A stretch of DNA of 42,319 nucleotides from Cytidiella melzeri (lineage: Eukaryota > Basidiomycota > Agaricomycetes > Polyporales > Irpicaceae). How positions within the stretch are numbered: position 1 is the stretch's first letter; the number at the start of each line of letters is the position of its first letter. Positions 32,703-39,050 of this stretch are shown here, in pieces. The notes under the pieces were generated by a model. It worked only from the letters and a program-made list of their open reading frames with translations, was not told the DNA's origin and did not search any database. Made by a program: the position numbers and the translations under genes. The stretch lies in NCBI GenBank assembly GCA_022592445.1, contig JABYQR010000372.1:1-42319 (forward strand). The letters run 5' to 3'.

Positions 32703-33705
32703 TGATGACCAGGGTGATTGTCCAGCTCGTTATGAGCATGAGTCGTTGTGCGAGACACGAGGTCAGGCACGAACGAATGTGAATGGTTATCGAGAAAACG
32801 ATCATCAATCTCTGTTATGAGATCATTCCACATGGGAGATCGTTCCGACGCCTGAGTTGAATCAAGCATATCAATGTCATCGTGGAAAGTCACGTCACGA
32901 CAGACGCGAACAGAACGTGTTTGTGGAAACCAGATTAAGTAGCCGTTTGCATCCGGTGCGTAACCGAGAAAACGACCTGGTTCGCCACAAGGTTGAAATT
33001 TCGGTAAGGAATCTGAATTGGTTCGGCGCGCGGTGACATGTGTGCCGAAAACATGTAAATATGACAGGTTTGGTCGTTGTTGGAAGACTATAGTGAAGGG
33101 AGTGGTGAATTGATCGAGTGCTGCATGGGGAACACGGCATTTGAGATGTACGGCGCATAGAACAGCGAAGGGCCAGAACCAATCGGAGAGATTTGCGTCT
33201 ATGAGCATCGCGCGAGCCATTGACGCAATGGTCAGATTTGCGCGCTCCGCCACACCATTCTGAGGAGACGCATCAGGAACAATCTTCTCATAGATAATTC
33301 CGACTTGTTCGCAATATATTCGGAAGGAGCCTTCGACATATTCGGGTGCGTTATCAACACGGAGAATTGCGATTTTCAGATCTAGAAGTCGCTCGAATGC
33401 AGCTTGGAATTGTTTGAAGCGTGCAAGCGCCTCGGATTTTTGCTTGAGTAGTGCAACGTATATCCAGCGGGAAAAACAATCAATGAAGAGAATGAAGAAG
33501 CGAAAACCCCCGTAAGAGTTTGGAAGAGGGCCACAGATGTCGGAATGAATTCTATAGAGAAGGCGATCTGCTCTGAGATCCGATTGAGCGGGAAAAGGGA
33601 GACGTTTGATGTTAGCACGCGCGCAGATTTGACAGGTACGATGGGTGGAGGAATCGGCAGGTATCCCTTCAACTGCGCGATGAAGCCCTTTAACGCCTAT
33701 GTGGC

Positions 33706-35400
33706 CTAATAGGCGGTGGAAAAATTCCGCCCTGTACCACCAGCAGTTGATGAAGCATTGACATTGGATATGCGGTCGGCAAGGTTGATTTTGGTAGATG
33801 TGCGGCTATCTTGTTCGGTGTTGATGGGCGTCATGTGTAGAATGTACAGATTGTTCTCCAGAAGTCTTCCATCAACTATTCCACGGCCATCAAGGAACAG
33901 TCGTATGATCCCGTTTTCGGAGTGACACGCGATGCCTCGCCGTTCAAGGCAACCCTGAGATACAAGATTAAGGCGCGCAGAAGGAACGTGCAATACATTT
34001 GATAATTTGATTCTGTTGGCCACACCATCACAAGTTGTCTTGAAGTAGATGTCTCCGACGCCAATTGCGGACGTAGCATGTGCCGTACCGAAACCCTTTA
34101 CTTCAATTGGTTTGATGGGCTTATAATTGATGAAATACGATTTGTCGGCAAAGATATGACGGTTAGCGCCTAAATCGTGAAAACACTCGACGCTCGTGCC
34201 TTGGCCTTCGAATACCGCTCGGTTGCACTTCACTTCGCTGATCGGATCAATTACCGTATTGAGCGAAAAGAATTGTCCATCAGTCAAAGCGGCGACGACG
34301 TGATCATCAGATTGATTTGGTTGGTCTGAAGAATTTCCGGCTCGGGTGTCTGCGCGAGCTACATTGGTAGAGGTCGGTAGAGCATGATAGTTGAGTTGTC
34401 GTTGTCCTGTGGCTGGAGTACGTGTACGTGGAGCTCTTTGGGAAGGGGGAAGATGGATATCCTTCGGTCCTTTCCACCAATGTGTATACTGCCCGCATTT
34501 TCCTCCTCCATACGCGAAGCAGTCCTTGATAACGTGTCCGATTGGTCGTTCGCAGTCCGGATTTACGCAGCGGACCAAATTCTTGTCTCCAGTGTGCGCT
34601 CGCTTCGCCGGAGGAGCCGAGGCAGCAGCCGCCATGGGCGCAGATCTTTTCTTTTGGATCAAATTGATACCGGAGACTTGGGCCAGATATTCTGGTTCCT
34701 GAAGTCCTTGCGCCCAGTCCTCTTCTTTGATGAGCTGTATTACTGCCGATGATGTAAGGGGTTTCCCATCCTTGTCGGCGCTCACTAATTTTTCCCTGAG
34801 TGTACGTGTGAAAGCTCTCCAGGAATCGTTGAGCGGTAGAAGGTTCGCTAACGTCTTGGCAAAGAATGCGTCCGGCATGCAGTTCTTATCTTGATTGATG
34901 AGTTCAATATACATGTTTCGGATCTTCTCCATCCACTTGGATACGTCGAGGGTACTGCCACATTTGTAACCCATGATCGCCTGATGCAGTGCAGCTGCTC
35001 TGAGACTGTTGACCGGCATATATTCATCATGTAACGCCTTCCAAGCGTCTTTCGCGGTCTTACATCCCGAGATGAGAGGGACTTTATGTGTTGGGATCGC
35101 GCGCACCAATAACGATAATGCGGATCTGTTGTGCCTCCACCAAGTGTTGGCCTTCTTTTCGGCTTCTTCAACCTCAGCTCCGTTTCCTGGAAGAAGTCTG
35201 GTTGATGATCTTAGATTTGGAATGACTGGAATCGTGAACTCGACTGATTCATCGTCAATGTATTTCCATAAGTCGAGATCTTCGAAAATGATCTTCGATT
35301 TCATGGCCCACTGTACATAATCGTTTGTTTCTCCATCGTTGTGAAGCCTTTCGAGCCTTGACTTGAAGTCTTTCGACGTGGACTTTTCTGAATCTGACAT
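33706..35400 (-). CDS. Copia Gag-protease polyprotein segment
   Basis: 564 codons from MSDSEKSTSKDFKSRLERL. The N-terminal half is a copia-type Gag (VQWAMKSKIIFEDLDLW, WMEKIRNMYIELINQ, LLPLNDSWRAFTRTLREKL). A knuckle-like CVNPDCERPIGHVIKDC follows near residue 280. The protease site reads HDLGANRHIF, where D-S/T-G is expected, so the catalytic triplet carries a Leu. A gag-pre-integrase stretch (LVSQGCLERRGIACHSENG, LENNLYILH) closes the ORF. The frame then ends at TAG 33706-33708 while the integrase continues one base off across a run of five T near 33718. Either a one-base deletion or, less likely, programmed -1 frameshifting. Confidence 0.9.
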   Translation of the reverse strand: MSDSEKSTSKDFKSRLERLHNDGETNDYVQWAMKSKIIFEDLDLWKYIDDESVEFTIPVIPNLRSSTRLLPGNGAEVEEAEKKANTWWRHNRSALSLLVRAIPTHKVPLISGCKTAKDAWKALHDEYMPVNSLRAAALHQAIMGYKCGSTLDVSKWMEKIRNMYIELINQDKNCMPDAFFAKTLANLLPLNDSWRAFTRTLREKLVSADKDGKPLTSSAVIQLIKEEDWAQGLQEPEYLAQVSGINLIQKKRSAPMAAAASAPPAKRAHTGDKNLVRCVNPDCERPIGHVIKDCFAYGGGKCGQYTHWWKGPKDIHLPPSQRAPRTRTPATGQRQLNYHALPTSTNVARADTRAGNSSDQPNQSDDHVVAALTDGQFFSLNTVIDPISEVKCNRAVFEGQGTSVECFHDLGANRHIFADKSYFINYKPIKPIEVKGFGTAHATSAIGVGDIYFKTTCDGVANRIKLSNVLHVPSARLNLVSQGCLERRGIACHSENGIIRLFLDGRGIVDGRLLENNLYILHMTPINTEQDSRTSTKINLADRISNVNASSTAGGTGRNFSTAY

Positions 35401-35466
35401 GTCGACGAATAGGGGTTCGCAACGAAGAATGGAAAAGGATAATTGGTGTGTAAATTACAGGGAGCC

Positions 35467-35479
35467 GGGGCTCATAACC
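35467..35479 (-). promoter_or_regulatory. Copia primer binding site, initiator tRNA-Met anticodon arm
   Basis: Directly after the 5' LTR the coding strand reads GGTTATGAGCCCC. Its complement GGGCTCATAACC equals the anticodon stem-loop of initiator tRNA-Met as I recall it from yeast. Priming from an internal tRNA-iMet fragment is established for Drosophila copia. Confidence 0.75.
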
Positions 35480-35696
35480 TGTTATGAGAGTACTGGTACA
35501 ACGTAGTCAATGATAGATTGTTATGATACAAATACAGGGTGTGAAGCACATACCTGGTACAACGTAGTCAATGATAGAGAATACGTTGTACCAGGATCGT
35601 CCGTGTAAGTCCGTGGGGCGCCTAATACTCGTTATGGCAATCCGCATCCCCCGCCTCTTTCCTAATCGAGTGACTCAGGCGGGTCACCATCTGACA
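35480..35696 (-). repeat. Copia 5' LTR (217 bp)
   Basis: Same ends as the left copy; one substitution between them. Transcription should start in this copy and run leftward. Confidence 0.95.
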
Positions 35697-35701
35697 GTGT
35701 G
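35697..35701 (+). repeat. Right target-site duplication of copia (GTGTG)
   Basis: Matches 30471-30475. The sequence beyond it is hAT sequence, confirming that copia entered an existing hAT copy. Confidence 0.93.
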
Positions 35702-35869
35702 CATGACAATTGATATGCACTATAAGTAGCATCACTGTATATGTTACCACCACTTCATTGGAGCTTGGTATGTTCTGTTGTCTTGCAACTGGACAGTGCT
35801 ACTACATAGACTTTGAACGGTACATGTATGCTAATACACACAGGTGGCCACAGCTGCAGTCAATGACAT

Positions 35870-37260
35870 TTACTTGCTCCAGATAGACACACCATTGAGA
35901 TACTTAATACCCTCGCCAAGCCCAATCTGTAACCACTCCTTTGAGATAACAGTCTTTGATGCCTTCCTAGCCCCAAGAGATGAGCGAGAGTCTCTCATAG
36001 TGTGCTTGCATAATGAGAATAGCCTCTCAACTGACACCAGGAATTGCAAGAATGTCTTGTTGTACGACACGACGCTCGGCGAACTCGGTCGAAGAAAGTC
36101 TTGATACGCTCTCACCGCCTTCAATGATATCATTCTCAATTTCCCGCTTGAATCCGTGTCTTGTATACATGTCATCCGTATGTTTCATTTCTTTTATTTC
36201 TATGTTCGTGTATCCGCCCCCACATCATATCCGCGTACCCACATCACAACTTTCATTCTTAACTCCTTCTCGCGTTCTATATTAGTATTTTCCGCATTCG
36301 CTGGTTATGTATATAAACTCCATGTAATTAACAATTATAATGTATCTTCATCATTCGCTCTCGCTCTTTTGTGTTCACTCGCACACCTGCTCAAACAACA
36401 TGTCTCGTGCAACGTGAGAGAGGGTGGGAAAGACCTTTGCATGACTCTACATAGGCAAGTTGGTTAGCAAGGACCACAATTTTGTGTTAAATGTGGTAAA
36501 TACCTTCCACCAAGTGAGTACATGCTCATCATCCTGAGGAGAATGTGCACCACTGAGATAAAGCTCTATCTCAGTCTCCCGATGAGCAGCTGATGTGACT
36601 GATGCAAAGGCTATTGCAGATGCAAAAATTGACTTGTTGGCTGGCTGTGCAGATGTGGGTGTGTTGGCAGACTGCAAGGTTGTGGCAAGAGCAGAAGAAT
36701 ACTGGGTATAGACCTCTCTGAGAAGATGCTCTGCTTGAGCTGCTACTGCCTGATCCCAATCTGCTGTCTCAAAATACTTCAGCTGGATAGACGGATGAAG
36801 GACTGTGGTTGCAGAGTCATGTCAATTCAGCCTGAATAGCCTAGTGTATATTTACTTACCAGCAGCTAGAAGGGGGAACTTTTCCTTTAACGCAATCTGC
36901 ATATGCTTATCAAGTTTTGCAAGTGCTATGGACAATGCCTTTTGCAGATTTGGAGCTGAAAAGCGTGCATCAAGACGACAACCACTGAGATGGTTTTCAA
37001 GATGCTTATAGAGTGGAAGAAGTTGTGGAAGTGTTGGAACTTTCTTCTGTGATAGACTGCTTGTGAATTCTTTGAATGGCTGTTGAGGTGAAGTGAGAGA
37101 AAATCAAACAACAAGTGATGATAGCTAAAGTGACTGCTAGTATTTCCACAAGATTTTCTAAAAATTGCCAGCCTTTGGGATCAATGTATAACTTGGCTTG
37201 CTTCCAAACAGCTGCTGCTCTTTTCTTGCCTCGTAGCCCGTCAGGCAGTGTGTTAACCCA
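35870..37260 (-). pseudogene. hAT transposase remnant
   Basis: Read right to left: FWVNTLPDGLRGKKRAAAVWKQA (about 37255-37180); KKVPTLPQLLPLYKHLENHL...LDKHMQIALKEKFPLLAA (37050-36860); after a GTAAGT intron, TVLHPSIQLKYFETADWDQA and EIELYLSGAHSPQDDEHVLTWWK (36805-36495); then the C-terminal hAT dimerisation block DILAIPGVS / SVERLFSLCKHTMRDSRSS...KTVISKEWLQIGLGEGIKYL, ending at 35870. A one-base break lies in the dimerisation block near 36033. The coding stretch lacks a recognisable BED zinc finger and most of the catalytic core, so it is a decayed or internally deleted copy. Confidence 0.8.
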
Positions 37261-37639
37261 GAATGTGATAGCCTAGGATAAAATTAGTACAGAGTCAAAG
37301 TTATCTGAAAAATGCCAAGAATGCACATACATTTCAACCATAAGCTGTTGCGGAGTGACTGCCCTAAAAAGGAAGTGAGGTAGATAGGAAGGGGGGTAGA
37401 TCTCCAACAACGACAACGAGGTCAAAGTCGATGATGAGCAGGCAAGCAGGCACTGAGGCCGGATACTGGCAGTGCAAATGACAAAGTTAATATCAGACTT
37501 CAAGTTACATTGAGTAACTCACCTGGCAGTGCAAATGACGAAGAGGTCAAGATGCAGAAACAGGGAGGGTAAGGGGTACTATATATACTGTGTCTGGGTG
37601 GTCTGTGCACCAGTTCTCACACTAGGGACTGGAGTAACT
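37261..37639. other. hAT interior, no gene recognised
   Basis: Could contain upstream transposase exons on the minus strand, but none is convincing. CTCACCTGGCAGTGCAAATGAC-like phrases recur near 37460 and 37520. Confidence 0.4.
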
Positions 37640-37920
37640 GTGGGACTGAGGTAACAATAGAACAATAACGGACCAGGGTCAATATCAGGGACCAGGGTAA
37701 CTATCAGAGACCAGGGTACATAGAACAATAGAACTAGAACAATAGACAATAGAACAATAGATCCAGAAACAATAGAACAATAGGAACTGGGGGAATCCCT
37801 GGGGAATCCCTAACAATAGACAAAAGACAATAGACGCAAGACAATAGGATGATAAAAACTGGGGGAATCTCTGGGGAATTCCTAACAATGGAAGGGGAAC
37901 GATAGAACAATAGCCTAGGT
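37640..37920 (+). repeat. ACAATAGA-rich simple repeats in hAT
   Basis: More than ten short units of AGAACAATAG or AGACAATAG are interspersed with two copies of CTGGGGGAATCCCTGGGGAATCC-like sequence (near 37788 and 37859) and three of GACCAGGGT. No coding function. Confidence 0.8.
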
Positions 37921-38149
37921 TGATCTGGAACTGCTCCAGATTGAGTCTAGGGTTTGGGTCTGGACTATTGATAAATAAGGCAGGATGTCACGTGACCCGG
38001 GTTAGGGTTAGGTCTGGTAACACTCCTAGCCGGAAAATAAGTGCTCTAGATAGGCACCTAATGCTGTAAACTTGTGACAATGTTGGAAAAATCCGGTCTC
38101 TGTTGGACTATCCATGTCATAAGCTTTATATGTATTCACTGACCAAAAA

Positions 38150-38813
38150 TAGCTAGAACTTTATGAAACTTGTATGAGTACATAAGCAGTGCAAAAAAGG
38201 GGTAGTGCAAATGATCAAGGTAGCTACACAACACCAAAAACTGTGTATGGGCACATGAGCAGTGCAAAATGTAGAAAGCAGGCTAGACAAGTGGAGTAAA
38301 CAAGGATCAACCAAACATAGTTGCAACACTATGAAACATGTATGAATCCATGAGTAGTGCAAAACAGAGTCAGTACAAATGATCAAGGTAGCTACACAAC
38401 ATGAAAACTTGTACATAGATGCATGAGCAGTGCAAAACATAGGGAACAGTCTGTATAAGTGGAGAGACAAAGATCATACAAAAATAGCTGGAACACATAG
38501 TTGCAACACTATGAAACATGTATGAATCCATGAGCAGTGCAAAAAGGGGCAGTAAAAATGATTAAGGTAGCTACACAGCATGAAAACTTGTACATAGATG
38601 CATGAGCAGTGAGAAACATAGGGAACAGTCTGTATAAGTGGAGAGACAAAGATAAAAAAACATAGCTGGAACATCTACAAACGTGTCTGAGTACATGAGC
38701 AGTGCAAAACAAAGGCAGTGCAAATGATTAAGGTAGCTATGCAGCATAAAAACTGTGTATGGGTGCATGAACAGTGCAAATTGTAGGAAAGAAGCTGTAC
38801 ATACATGCATGTG
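38150..38813 (+). repeat. Four degenerate tandem repeats of about 170 bp in hAT
   Basis: Units begin near 38163, 38330, 38511 and 38675. Each contains GAAACATGTATGA-like start, AGCAGTGCAAAA twice, and AAGGTAGCTACACA in the middle, so each unit itself has two related halves. They lie between the transposase remnant and the right end, where subterminal protein-binding repeats are common. Open frames across them are artefacts. Confidence 0.85.
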
Positions 38814-38829
38814 CTCAAAACTTGTCACA

Positions 38830-39008
38830 TGCATAATATTCTAGAATACCATTAAATACAGGAATAGTATTGTATTGTATTGTAATGTATTGTATTGTAT
38901 TTAATGGTAATTGTATTCTAAAACAAATTCCACAAGCGAGTATTTAATGGGTATTTAATGATATTCTGAGATTATATTGCATTATAATGGTATTTTTGCA
39001 GAGCACTA
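38830..39008 (-). repeat. hAT right terminal and subterminal repeat region
   Basis: AT-rich, with repeated TATTGTATTGTA and TATTTAATGGTA motifs mirroring the left end. It ends GCAGAGCACTA at 39008, the inverted counterpart of the left terminus. Confidence 0.8.
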
Positions 39009-39016
39009 TACACAAT
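39009..39016 (+). repeat. Right 8-bp target-site duplication of hAT (TACACAAT)
   Basis: Perfect match to 30193-30200. Confidence 0.92.
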
Positions 39017-39050
39017 GAGAATATCCGCGCAAGCAAACACGTGACAATGA

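Larger units (their letters stand above)
30680..33720 (-). pseudogene. Copia pol: integrase, reverse transcriptase, RNase H, with two introns
   Basis: Integrase: zinc finger HRLLGH...CQICARAN, DDE core HSDICGPLP, RVDNAPEY and PQNGVAERANL (33700-33240). RT: WVLHIKRNLNGHISCFKARLVAKGF, HIDIKTAFLNG, LYGLKQAGRSWY and SVDDILLAS, where the family usually has YVDD. RNase H: FTDSDWGS, SSCEAEYLA and TRMKHIDIR. Coding stops after HPGHQ at 32702 unless two introns are removed: 32702-32640 and 32582-32517, both GT-AG with CTAAT/CTAAC branch sites and phase 2. Splicing joins GHQ to RAATQLDAHMERENDLSS and then to RDSLAQQRER, continuous with RT. One TGA at 32386-32384 then remains, and the 5' part is out of frame with gag-protease. 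Confidence 0.9.
30476..35696 (-). mobile_element. Ty1/copia retrotransposon inserted in the hAT element
   Basis: A 5221-bp element transcribed on the minus strand, with order Gag, protease, integrase, reverse transcriptase, RNase H (integrase before RT, diagnostic of copia). The 217-bp LTRs differ at a single base (T at 30596 or so, C in the other), implying a young insertion. A primer site adjoins the 5' LTR (35480-35696) and a G-rich polypurine tract adjoins the 3' LTR (30476-30692). Lesions: a -1 frame break near 33715-33720 and one TGA at 32384-32386. Confidence 0.95.
30201..39008 (-). mobile_element. hAT DNA transposon (about 3.58 kb) enlarged by a nested copia element
   Basis: Left end reads TAGTGCTTAGCAAATACC; the right end, read on the other strand, is TAGTGCTCTGCAAAAATACC, giving imperfect terminal inverted repeats of roughly 25 bp. 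Both subterminal zones are AT-rich with many GTATTTAATGGTA-like motifs (30215-30365 and 38835-38995). A perfect 8-bp duplication flanks the ends. Subtracting the copia element and one copy of its duplication leaves about 3582 bp. A damaged hAT transposase is encoded on the minus strand. No intact transposase is present, so any movement would need a helper copy. Confidence 0.9.

Noticed and set aside
38150..38813. Regularly spaced repeats considered as a CRISPR array
   Set aside because: Units are long, diverged and lack unique spacers; a eukaryotic transposon interior explains them.
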